The position numbers and the translations under genes are program-made. Under the pieces are notes generated by a model. It did no database searches, was not told where the DNA came from, and worked only from the letters and a program-made list of their open reading frames with translations. From Marivivens geojensis (lineage in GTDB: Bacteria > Pseudomonadota > Alphaproteobacteria > Rhodobacterales > Rhodobacteraceae), in contig NZ_JALKCU010000002.1 in assembly GCF_023540835.1 (NCBI RefSeq), positions 434,001 through 498,000 of the forward strand: DNA of 64,000 bases, given 5' to 3'. This document shows positions 1 to 7,941 of the stretch, piece after piece (positions within the stretch are counted from its first letter, which is position 1; every line of letters starts with the position of its first letter).

Positions 1-174
1 CTCTACGGTCTCAACAACAACTTCAAGACGACCAACGTCGCGCACCTCATTCAGGCGCTGGATGCCAAGGATGCCCGAAAAGACAACGGCCAAAAACAGT
101 GGCGCGCCACCAACCAACATGTAGATGCTGATTGTCTGCCAAGTAAGGAACCACTTGCGGAGAGTTTTTTTCAT
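1..174 (-). CDS. N-terminus of a membrane receptor, probably chemoreceptor (partial)
   Basis: Only the first 58 codons are inside the window; the frame runs off the left edge. The ATG at 174 gives a short basic start (MKKTLRKWF), then one hydrophobic segment at about residues 17-38 (LVGGAPLFLAVVFSGILG), then the start of a polar domain (IQRLNEVRDVGRLE). This is the layout of a transmembrane methyl-accepting chemotaxis protein or sensor kinase. The stretch after the membrane segment resembles the beginning of nitrate/nitrite-sensing (NIT) type helical sensor domains, but too little is visible to be sure. It lies downstream of sodB on the same strand, separated by the sodB terminator. Confidence 0.5.
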   Translation of the reverse strand, partial: MKKTLRKWFLTWQTISIYMLVGGAPLFLAVVFSGILGIQRLNEVRDVGRLEVVVETVE

Positions 175-248
175 GATGCCGTTCTTTGTCACAGGTCGTT
201 GCGTCTCAAACGGCGTAGTCTTCTGTTCTGTTAGCGTACTGAAGGCTC

Positions 249-284
249 AAAAAAGGAAAAGGCGCGAAAGTATCCTTTCGCGCC
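249..284 (-). terminator. Rho-independent terminator of sodB
   Basis: A perfect 10-bp stem (GGCGCGAAAG at 261-270, CTTTCGCGCC at 275-284) with a 4-base loop. On the minus strand it is followed by a T-rich run (249-260). It lies 27 bases beyond the sodB stop codon. Confidence 0.85.
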
Positions 285-311
285 CAAACCAATGTTCGTG
301 ACTGTCTGAAA

Positions 312-911
312 TCAGAGGCGCGATGCCACGTTTTCCCAGTTCACGAGGTTGTCGAGGAAGTTGGTCAGATAGGCCGGACGCTTGTTGCGGAAGTCGATGT
401 AGTAGGAATGTTCCCACACGTCGCAACCCAGCAGAGCAGTCTGACCAAAGCACAGCGGGTTCACGCCGTTTTCGGTTTTGGTCACTTTGAGGCCACCGTC
501 GGTGTCTTTCACCAGCCAGCACCAGCCAGAGCCGAACTGACCTGCGCCAGCAGCCGAGAACTGCGACTTGAATTCGTCAACCGAACCGAACGATTCAACG
601 AGAGCTTTTTCCAGCTCGGACGGCATTGCCGACGAACCCGGTCCCATCATTTCCCAGAACTGGTTGTGGTTCCAGAGCTGCGAGATGTTGTTGAAGATAC
701 CGTTCTGGGCAACTGCGGTTTTGTTGTAGGTGCCTACGATGATCTCTTCGAGGGTTTTACCCTCCCACTCGGTGCCTGCAATCGCTGCGTTACCGTTGGT
801 GACGTATGCGTTGTGGTGCAGGTCGTGGTGATATTCCAGCGTTTCTGCGGACATGCCTTTAGCGGCAAGAGCGTCATGTGCGTAGGGAAGATCGGGAAGT
901 TGAAATGCCAT
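312..911 (-). CDS. sodB: Superoxide dismutase, Fe type
   Basis: Cytoplasmic Fe/Mn-family superoxide dismutase of 199 residues, the normal length. It begins MAFQLPDLPYAHDAL. The metal ligands are visible as His28 (in YHHDLHH), the His of LWNHNQF, and the Asp and His of DVWEHSYY. The GAGQFGSGW stretch and the overall pattern favour the iron form. The ATG at 911 is chosen because the domain starts there and AGAGGA precedes it at good spacing; an upstream in-frame start at 986 would add 25 residues unlike the family. The gene is single, with its own terminator. A possible promoter lies at 952-980. Confidence 0.95.
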   Translation of the reverse strand: MAFQLPDLPYAHDALAAKGMSAETLEYHHDLHHNAYVTNGNAAIAGTEWEGKTLEEIIVGTYNKTAVAQNGIFNNISQLWNHNQFWEMMGPGSSAMPSELEKALVESFGSVDEFKSQFSAAGAGQFGSGWCWLVKDTDGGLKVTKTENGVNPLCFGQTALLGCDVWEHSYYIDFRNKRPAYLTNFLDNLVNWENVASRL

Positions 912-951
912 CAGAGAAATCCTCTTGGTCTGGTTACTGTTCGCTGCCCTG

Positions 952-980
952 TAACAAAGCGCAAGCGCGCCTGAGGTCAA
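952..980 (-). promoter_or_regulatory. Possible sodB promoter
   Basis: On the minus strand TTGACC (975-980) is followed after exactly 17 bases by TTGTTA (952-957), about 41 bases before the sodB start codon. The -35 match is good and the -10 match is poor, so this is tentative. Confidence 0.3.
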
Positions 981-995
981 GCCCAATCCGCGACC

Positions 996-2024
996 TTAGG
1001 CCCCCTCTTGCCGACGGACAGACTGCAAAAAGGCAAAATAGCTGCGGGCGGTGTCAGGATCGGGTTCATGAGACGATCCTGCAAGCTGAAGTTGCCAATA
1101 GAGATCAACGGTCTCTACCTCGGTCATCACCTGCGCAAACCTCTCTTGGTGCCATGCGACAGCCTTTTGGTGCAGATCGCGTAACGCGTCGGTTTCGATC
1201 TCGGCTCGCACCGCACGGGTGGCGGGTGCGTGGTGGCTGATCGCCCAATCCTCGACCGTGTTCCAATTGCGGGACACCCAGTATTTCAAGCCAAGGTCGA
1301 GGTGCATCTTATTGGGCAACCCCCGCCGCGTTTTCAGCACATATTCCGCGACGGACCGCACCGAATAGTGGTTCAACTGGACCAAGGGCTTGGTTGGGAC
1401 ATGACCAAAGCTGTTGATGCGGTTCGGCATCTGCGCAATTGCGTCAGGCAACGGCTCGCCTGCCGCATCCGCCCAGCGCGCGGTGCCATTGGCGAGCGAT
1501 TTGGGACGATGGACGCCCATCTCGCCAAAGAGCGAACGGCGATAGATCGTCTTAAAGAAATGGCCGAGGGGCACAGGAATGGTGTGAGTAGCCGCCGCTG
1601 TGAACCGTTCGGTCACGGGCGCATCCGCAAACGCGCTCTGCCCGTTATGCCCGAACAACCGCCACGGCAGGATCATCGCGTCCATGTCCCGATCGAGCAG
1701 CGCCCTTAGGTCAGGCACCGACGGGTCGAGCACGATGAATTCGTCCACGTCAAAAAACAGCACCCATTCGGCAGCAGAATAGTCGGGGTGCCCATAGGCC
1801 GTCCGAAGCGCCTGCCACTGGATCGTCTTTTTCCCCTGCTGGCTATGGCGCACATGGGTCAGCCACCCTGCCCGCGCCAGTTGGTCGAGCATCACATCCG
1901 TCCCGTCCTCGCAATCGTTCGAAAACACAAGGAAATGGTCGATGCCCAGCGCACGGTGATGCGACAGCCACTCTAACAAATAAGGGGCTTCGTTCTTCAC
2001 GCAGGTGACGGCGAGGATGGACAT
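996..2024 (-). CDS. Glycosyltransferase family 2 protein (Glyco_tranf_2_4 type)
   Basis: Putative nucleotide-sugar glycosyltransferase of 342 residues. The N-terminus MSILAVTCVKNEAPYLLEWL and the following HHRALGIDHFLVFSNDCEDG are the signature of the GT-A proteins that begin with an [AV]xKNE motif. The metal-binding DxD is in LFFDVDEFIVLD. C-terminal HYSVRSVAEYVLKTRRG is also typical. No signal peptide or membrane segment is seen, so it probably acts in the cytoplasm on a surface polysaccharide or lipid-linked sugar. The start at 2024 places the KNE motif at the usual distance from the N-terminus. It is related to the C-terminal half of the protein at 9648-11900 (shared KNE, NDC.DG, DVDEF and NHYAVRS blocks). 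Acceptor and sugar unknown. Confidence 0.85.
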   Translation of the reverse strand: MSILAVTCVKNEAPYLLEWLSHHRALGIDHFLVFSNDCEDGTDVMLDQLARAGWLTHVRHSQQGKKTIQWQALRTAYGHPDYSAAEWVLFFDVDEFIVLDPSVPDLRALLDRDMDAMILPWRLFGHNGQSAFADAPVTERFTAAATHTIPVPLGHFFKTIYRRSLFGEMGVHRPKSLANGTARWADAAGEPLPDAIAQMPNRINSFGHVPTKPLVQLNHYSVRSVAEYVLKTRRGLPNKMHLDLGLKYWVSRNWNTVEDWAISHHAPATRAVRAEIETDALRDLHQKAVAWHQERFAQVMTEVETVDLYWQLQLAGSSHEPDPDTARSYFAFLQSVRRQEGA

Positions 2025-2286
2025 CAATTCGGACCTGTTTCTTCGACGGCTCCCTATACCCATAACGGTCCGATGCCGTTTAGGGAATAAGCCTAACCTG
2101 TTGATGTGCCGTAAATCTCCACTTTTAAGTTTGGCGCTAAATTCAGAAACAATCTTGAGGGATGGTCAAAATTATATGATATTCGTCAATTATGTAGAGG
2201 GCGACAGGGTCAGAGCGCGCCATTCGTTCGCGTAAGAGGGCACAGGTGATGACACGACCGTTCCGTTTTGAACCAAAGGCCCAATC

Positions 2287-3621
2287 ATGACCGAAGCGTC
2301 CCAGACCAATGCCCCCTCTGCCGAGCGGCTGCGCAAGGTCAATCCGTTCTCGCGTCATGTCTGGCAACGTGGGCAGGAGATGTATCCCGCGCTACGCCAG
2401 CAATTGATCCATGATGACTGTGACGGGCTGGACGATCTGGGCTTTCGGATTTCTATGTGCCTAAGGATGACGGCGGCCTTTCAGACGGGCGAGGCACTGG
2501 ACAAAGTTCGCACGGCTCTCGTCCGGCGCTATGATCCGACCCATGTGCATGTTCCTTATGTCGCTTCCCTCAACCACCTGCGCCGTTTCGACGATGCGCT
2601 GCGCTATGCAGGGCAATTGGCGCGGAGCGAACCTGACTCGGTCGGCGCGAAACTACTGCTCATCGATCAGTTCTTTATCGCGGGCTTTCCGGGCAAAGGC
2701 ATCCAGACGATCAAACGATCCTTGGGTGATGTGTTCCAACATAACCGTCAGCAAGCCCATAAACTGGTGCGGATTTTGATTGAGGCGGGTCAGCTGGATT
2801 GGCTACGTGCCCATTTCCCGCAACTGGCTGACCGTCAGCCGCGCAGCGCCCAAGCCGACCGTCTGTCGTCAGGTCCGTGCGATGTGCCTGTCTACTGTAT
2901 CTCTTTGCCCGCCGATCATCGCCGTCTGGCAACCACGCGGCATTTCACGGACTACGGAAGCCCCTATCACGTGGTCGAGGGCATATTGGGCCGCACCCTT
3001 CCCGAAGGGATCAAGACCAGCGTCACCCGTGGCGACCGCTCTATGATCACCGATGCAGAGATTGGTTGTAGCCTGTCCCACATGAAGGCATGGGAAATGG
3101 TTGCCCGCGATATTGGGCCGAACGACTATGCCCTTATCATTGAGGACGACGCCCGCTTCATGTTTGGTGCCCCTCGTGGGATGACAGCAACAATCACCGC
3201 AGCGCGTGAAGTTGGTGCGGAACTGGTCTTTATCAATCGCCGCGCCTGTGATGCGACGATCCAAAACTTGCCCTCTCGTGACGTAGAGTTGGCCAATGTC
3301 GATGCGGGTCTTTACCCCGATCCAGAACAATGGAAGCCCCAAGACCCCGGCTGGGGCGGTGACGGTTATCTGGTGACGGGCGCTATGGCGGCACGCCTAG
3401 CCGATATGTGGCTGAAGGTCGGCGTTCTGGGCGCTGTGGATTGGCAACTGAGCATGATGTGCCACAAACGGCTCCAGCCGTGGCACGATGTTCGGGCGCT
3501 TAAAAACATTTACCGTATGCTGGACGGGTCCAAGGATTTGCCGATGATCACCGGCTACACAACGAACACACCGCTGATCGACACCCGCGATCATGGGTTC
3601 AGCAGCATTAACGCAGGATGA
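2287..3621 (+). CDS. Glycosyltransferase family 25 (LPS biosynthesis type) with N-terminal helical domain
   Basis: Protein of 444 residues. The first 180 or so are helical and resemble a TPR-like region (FDDALRYAGQLARSEPDSVGAK). The C-terminal part from about residue 195 is a GT25 domain: VPVYCISLPADHRRL at its start, EIGCSLSHMKAWE, and the acidic motif YALIIEDDARF, followed by WGGDGYLVTG. GT25 enzymes usually transfer galactose or glucose to lipooligosaccharide cores. It starts a plus-strand run of three genes (2287-7941), so it is probably the first gene of an operon for a cell-surface glycan. The ATG at 2287 follows a 262-bp divergent region with no clear promoter. Confidence 0.85.
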   Translation: MTEASQTNAPSAERLRKVNPFSRHVWQRGQEMYPALRQQLIHDDCDGLDDLGFRISMCLRMTAAFQTGEALDKVRTALVRRYDPTHVHVPYVASLNHLRRFDDALRYAGQLARSEPDSVGAKLLLIDQFFIAGFPGKGIQTIKRSLGDVFQHNRQQAHKLVRILIEAGQLDWLRAHFPQLADRQPRSAQADRLSSGPCDVPVYCISLPADHRRLATTRHFTDYGSPYHVVEGILGRTLPEGIKTSVTRGDRSMITDAEIGCSLSHMKAWEMVARDIGPNDYALIIEDDARFMFGAPRGMTATITAAREVGAELVFINRRACDATIQNLPSRDVELANVDAGLYPDPEQWKPQDPGWGGDGYLVTGAMAARLADMWLKVGVLGAVDWQLSMMCHKRLQPWHDVRALKNIYRMLDGSKDLPMITGYTTNTPLIDTRDHGFSSINAG

Positions 3622-3634
3622 AAGAGGCCACCAC

Positions 3635-5803
3635 GTGAGCGACGACGACCATAACCGCGTCCCCAATTGGTATCGCGAGATTTTCCCTGCGGGCCCCTCT
3701 GACGGTTTCTACCAAAAGATGGGGTACCATGCGGCATCGTTCGTGGATCGCGGCTCTGATCGGTTGATCGTGTCCTTTGACAACCTATCGGACGCGGGGA
3801 ACCCTTACCTCGACGTGCAGCCTTGGGCGGCGAAGTTCGTCCAAGACCACGGTTGGTCCCACCTCGGTATCTATTCGCGCGGGCCTTCGTGGTATCGCGA
3901 TGCACAGGTGAACGCGTTCTTTGATGACCTTCGGGATCGCAAATTCTTTGCCCGTTTCAAATCCGTTACCTTTACGGGCACCTCTATGGGTGGTTTTGCC
4001 GCTCTGGCTTATTCGAACCATGCACCCGGATCGATTGTTATGGCGCTCAGCCCGCAATCGACGCTCGATCTGAAAAAGGTGCCTTGGGAAAATCGGTTCA
4101 CAAAGGCGCAGGGGTTCGACTGGACCCTACCCTATTCCGACGCGGCAAAGACGATATCGAAGGCGCAAAAGATCTACGTCCTCTATGATCACTTCCTCGA
4201 AAACGACCGCAAACAGGTGGAACGGCTGAAGAGTGATAAGATCATCCCACTCAAGGGCTTTGGTCTGGGGCACAAAACAGCGGTTCTCTTGCGCCGCATG
4301 GAAATGCTGAAACCTGTCATGGAAAAGGCCCTTACGGGGACACTGACCCAGCAGGATTTTTACAGCATGATCCGCAATCGCAAGGATCTGCTGCTCTATC
4401 GCAAAGTCATGGAAGCGCACCTGATCGCACGCGGCAAAGACCACCGTGTTCCTGCGCTCCAAAACTCGTTCCGCGCCCGTCGTCGCAAACTTGCCGCTGC
4501 GGTGGCTGCTACGAGTGATCCCAAAGCCTCCTCTGACCCTGTCCCTGTCGTCACAGTAGAGGCAAAGATAAAACCCAAAATCGTTGCGACACGATCAACG
4601 CCCAGCAGTATTCGCCACCCCGGTGGGAACGCATGGATGATCGAACAGCGGAATGGCGTGATCCGCTATATGTCCGACCGCTATGCCGACCGCGTCATCG
4701 GGTTCGAGGACCGCGACGGGATCACCCTCGCCCAAACGCCAGAGGTGGTTCTGGGACATATCGCCTTTGGCGGCGCGCCGAGTTCGGATCGTCCAACCCC
4801 GCAGGATTTCCGCTACCATGTGGTTGACGCCCAACTGAACGGCACAGGCCGCACAGCGGCGGCCCGCGCGATGGGGATCGCCACCAATCTGGTTAAGGAC
4901 GCCCACAAACGCGGTCTACGCACCGTTATTGCGACCGATGTCCTAAAGGCGGGCGTCACAATGACCGAGGCCATGCCTGACGGCCCGCTCTTTGACAGGC
5001 TCGACGACAGTCTGTCGACCGCCGTCGATGCCCTTGAGGCCTGGAATAAGACACTCTTTGTGGATCGTATCGCCCTGCGCCTGCTCACAGGTGCCCCAGA
5101 CACAACACAGGCAGAGGCGGCAAGCCATTACGTGCATACCGCGCGGGCGCTCCAACGGGCGATCCCGACGGTTACGGGGCAAAAGAGCTTCCCTAAGGTG
5201 GTGATCAGCCAAACCTTTGGCACGCGCACCGATGGGCGCTCTGCGGTTGCGTTGGCCGAAGGGATGCTCGATCTCGACAACCCTGCGACGGGTTTCATCG
5301 TCGCCACCCCCACGTATCCCTTTGCCCTCATGAACGGGATGCCCGCGACGCTGGACGGCAGCGCACAAATGCTCGTCGATGAACTAGAGGCGCGTGCGGT
5401 GGCCGAGGTGCAGCAAGGGCGCGAATGGCGGTGTCCGTCGCTACGCTATGCGCTGATACGCGGGACAGAGATCACAGCAGAGTTCACCGCGATGACGGAC
5501 CTGATCCTAGAGGACGGGGATCACGGGTTCCGCATCCATGATGGCGATGCAATCATCATGCCCGAGGTCAAAGAAGTGACCGGAACCACTGTCACATTGA
5601 CCTGTGACAAGGCCCGACCGACGAAAGACGCCTATCTGACCTACGCATGGGGCATGACCGCAACGGACGATAGCCCTTACCCTGCAAACACAGGTGCAAT
5701 TCGGGACAGTTGGGAGGCGCAGAGCGTGTCTGACCCAAAGTCCGTCTTGCACCGCTACGCCCTCTCTGGGCGGGTGAAACTGGTTGAGGCCAAAGACGGA
5801 TGA
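3635..5803 (+). CDS. Large two-part protein with alpha/beta-hydrolase-like N-terminal domain
   Basis: Protein of 722 residues from a GTG start with AAAGAGG just upstream. The N-terminal 280 residues look like an alpha/beta-hydrolase fold: GWSHLGIYSRGPSWYRD, then the nucleophile elbow GTSMGG (Ser117), then ALSPQSTLDL. It is clearly paralogous to the protein at 12186-13142. A basic, low-complexity linker follows (about 285-325). The C-terminal 390 residues are a second region (starting near GGNAWMIEQRNGVIRYMSDRY) that I cannot name with confidence; its last 80 residues (LTYAWGMTATDDSPYPANTGAIRDSWEAQ) resemble beta-rich tails of secreted carbohydrate-active proteins. No signal peptide. It overlaps the next gene by ATGA, so coupled production with the sulfatase is likely. 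An esterase acting on a sugar substituent is possible but unproven. Confidence 0.7.
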   Translation: MSDDDHNRVPNWYREIFPAGPSDGFYQKMGYHAASFVDRGSDRLIVSFDNLSDAGNPYLDVQPWAAKFVQDHGWSHLGIYSRGPSWYRDAQVNAFFDDLRDRKFFARFKSVTFTGTSMGGFAALAYSNHAPGSIVMALSPQSTLDLKKVPWENRFTKAQGFDWTLPYSDAAKTISKAQKIYVLYDHFLENDRKQVERLKSDKIIPLKGFGLGHKTAVLLRRMEMLKPVMEKALTGTLTQQDFYSMIRNRKDLLLYRKVMEAHLIARGKDHRVPALQNSFRARRRKLAAAVAATSDPKASSDPVPVVTVEAKIKPKIVATRSTPSSIRHPGGNAWMIEQRNGVIRYMSDRYADRVIGFEDRDGITLAQTPEVVLGHIAFGGAPSSDRPTPQDFRYHVVDAQLNGTGRTAAARAMGIATNLVKDAHKRGLRTVIATDVLKAGVTMTEAMPDGPLFDRLDDSLSTAVDALEAWNKTLFVDRIALRLLTGAPDTTQAEAASHYVHTARALQRAIPTVTGQKSFPKVVISQTFGTRTDGRSAVALAEGMLDLDNPATGFIVATPTYPFALMNGMPATLDGSAQMLVDELEARAVAEVQQGREWRCPSLRYALIRGTEITAEFTAMTDLILEDGDHGFRIHDGDAIIMPEVKEVTGTTVTLTCDKARPTKDAYLTYAWGMTATDDSPYPANTGAIRDSWEAQSVSDPKSVLHRYALSGRVKLVEAKDG

Positions 5804-7941
5804 CCGACCGCAAGAATATCCTGTTGATCGGCATGGACGATGCCTTTGCCTTTTGGCGGTTCAAATCCTGCTTTGGCGCACAGCTTCAGACCCCGAACCT
5901 CGATCGGATATGCGAGCTCTCGTCGGCCTTTACCGCGGCCTACTGCCAAATCCCCGTCTGCGGCCCGTCACGCGCCAGCGCCATGTCGGGTCTGTCGCCC
6001 TACGAGACGGGGATCTTTGACAACTACACCAACATCTTTGAGGTGCTCCGCCCCGAACAGATGTGGCAGTTCCGCCTGAAACAGGACGGTTACTACTGTT
6101 CGACCGCTGGCAAAATCCACCACGGATACAAGCCTCTCCCGCCTGACATCCACAACACGCTCTATTCCCACCCCAGCCGCCGCGTGCACTTTGGCCCGAA
6201 ACCTGAGGCGGAGTTCATCAATTTCGGCGGGCGGATGGGCGGCGGAGGCACGACGAACGCCAAAGAGGACCGTCAGTATTACGATTACAGATCGTCCCAA
6301 GACGCGATCCGTTTCCTGAATTCCTACGACAGCGACCAGCCGTTCTATCGCGAGGTCGGGTTTCACCACCCGCACCCGCCGTTCCGCACCCCTGTGCGGT
6401 TCAAAGAGCTGTACAATATGGATGATTTCATCCGCCCCAATGAATGGGCGCAGGGGTTTGATCTGTCCGCCTTTACCAATGTGTTCATGTCCGAAAACAT
6501 GGATACCCAAGAGGCGATCGAGGATTGGCAGAAATCCATCCGCAATTATTTCTCGGCCTTCAGCCATGTTGATTATCAGATCGGACGGGTCTGGGATGCG
6601 CTCAAGGCGTCTCCCCATGCGGATAACACCGTCGTCGTGATCTTTTCCGACCATGGCTACCACATGGGCGATAAGAACAGGTTCCGCAAATTTACATTGT
6701 GGGAAGAAGCAACCCGTATCCCCTTTATCATCCATGACCCTCAATCAAAGGGACAGATGGTCGATGATCCCGTAGCGCTGGTGGATATGGGGCCGACGAT
6801 CCTCGACTATGCGGGGGCACGGCCGATGGAGCATTCGGTCGGGCAGTCGCTCCGCAATGTGGTTGCAGGAACCCGAGACACCGACCGCGCGGTGCCGACC
6901 TTCTGGTATGGCAGCGCGTCGATCCGCAAGGGCGACCATCGGATCACCCTGTATCAAGACGGCAGTTCCGAATTTCACAACGTTCATAGCGATCCGTGGC
7001 TCACAACGAACGTCGCGGGCAAGGATCCCGCCTATGACGGAATGCATAAGGCTCTACTCGACACTTGTCGCGACTACGGCGTGTTGATCTTTGAGGACGG
7101 GAAATCAGCAAACGAAGCCGCCCACTATGTGTCGGTCCATAAGGGCGGTGTTCAGCCTGATCGCCTCCCCTCTGACGGGATCATCACCGTGGGCGATGCG
7201 TTGCCCGATCACGTCGACCCGGGTCATCGGAAACACTTTGCGACCTTGGCCGAAAACGGCACGCTGATGCTAGCCCCTGGACTAAAGGAGCTGCTCTTTG
7301 CTTCTGATACCAACGGCGGCGTGACCCATTTCCGCGTGGCCTGCAATGACGAAGGCAATCGGATCTATATCTTTGGCGGGCATAACCGCTTTACCCTCGA
7401 CGTGGTGGGCGGTGCGGGCCATGACCATATCGAAACCCAATCAGACAGCCTGATTGCACGGCTCGGGTCGGGGAGTTCGATGGTCAAAGCGGGCGCCTCG
7501 GACGCTGAAATCTATGGCGGCACGGGCCTTGCCACGATCCATGCGGGCGGCGGCAATAACCTGATCCACGGCGGGCAAGGCTGCGCTACGATCTACGGCG
7601 GCAAGGGCAACGACACGATCTATTCGGGGGCTGGGTCGAACATCATCGACACGGGCGCAGGTGATAACCGCATCATCCTCGATGGCGGCACCAACCGCGT
7701 GATCCTTGGCGATGGGGCGAATACCGTCGTCATCGAACGCACCGCCCTGCCCCAAACCATCGAAGGCGTCAGCGCGACCACCGTTTTGGACCTCTCAGAC
7801 TGGGCCCCTATCGCGCCTGTGACCCTTCATCAGATCGGTGATGATGTTGCCATCACCTGTAAAACAGAACGCGTCCTGATCCTGAATACAGACCAGAACG
7901 CGGTGAAAGCTGTTCTCAAAGGGGTGAGCGTCGCGGATTAA
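5800..7941 (+). CDS. Sulfatase with C-terminal RTX calcium-binding repeats
   Basis: Protein of 713 residues. Residues 1-450 form a sulfatase of the alkaline phosphatase superfamily: NILLIGMDD supplies metal-binding aspartates (13, 14), C54-G-P-S-R is the formylglycine site (Cys type), and FSDHGYHMGDKNRFRK is the second metal/substrate motif. Residues about 555-645 carry glycine-aspartate repeats (GGNNLIHGGQG, GGKGNDTIYSGAG, TGAGDN) of the RTX type. RTX tails normally bind calcium outside the cell after type I secretion, and no N-terminal signal peptide is seen, which fits that route. No type I secretion genes or formylglycine-generating enzyme are in the window. The ATGA overlap with the previous gene indicates one operon. 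Probable substrate: a sulfated polysaccharide or glycan (inference). Confidence 0.85.
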   Translation: MTDRKNILLIGMDDAFAFWRFKSCFGAQLQTPNLDRICELSSAFTAAYCQIPVCGPSRASAMSGLSPYETGIFDNYTNIFEVLRPEQMWQFRLKQDGYYCSTAGKIHHGYKPLPPDIHNTLYSHPSRRVHFGPKPEAEFINFGGRMGGGGTTNAKEDRQYYDYRSSQDAIRFLNSYDSDQPFYREVGFHHPHPPFRTPVRFKELYNMDDFIRPNEWAQGFDLSAFTNVFMSENMDTQEAIEDWQKSIRNYFSAFSHVDYQIGRVWDALKASPHADNTVVVIFSDHGYHMGDKNRFRKFTLWEEATRIPFIIHDPQSKGQMVDDPVALVDMGPTILDYAGARPMEHSVGQSLRNVVAGTRDTDRAVPTFWYGSASIRKGDHRITLYQDGSSEFHNVHSDPWLTTNVAGKDPAYDGMHKALLDTCRDYGVLIFEDGKSANEAAHYVSVHKGGVQPDRLPSDGIITVGDALPDHVDPGHRKHFATLAENGTLMLAPGLKELLFASDTNGGVTHFRVACNDEGNRIYIFGGHNRFTLDVVGGAGHDHIETQSDSLIARLGSGSSMVKAGASDAEIYGGTGLATIHAGGGNNLIHGGQGCATIYGGKGNDTIYSGAGSNIIDTGAGDNRIILDGGTNRVILGDGANTVVIERTALPQTIEGVSATTVLDLSDWAPIAPVTLHQIGDDVAITCKTERVLILNTDQNAVKAVLKGVSVAD

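Noticed and set aside
2025-2286. Divergent region between the first glycosyltransferase gene and the GT25 gene
   Set aside because: AT-rich with TTGAGG and TATGAT, but spacing is only 14 bases, so no promoter is called.
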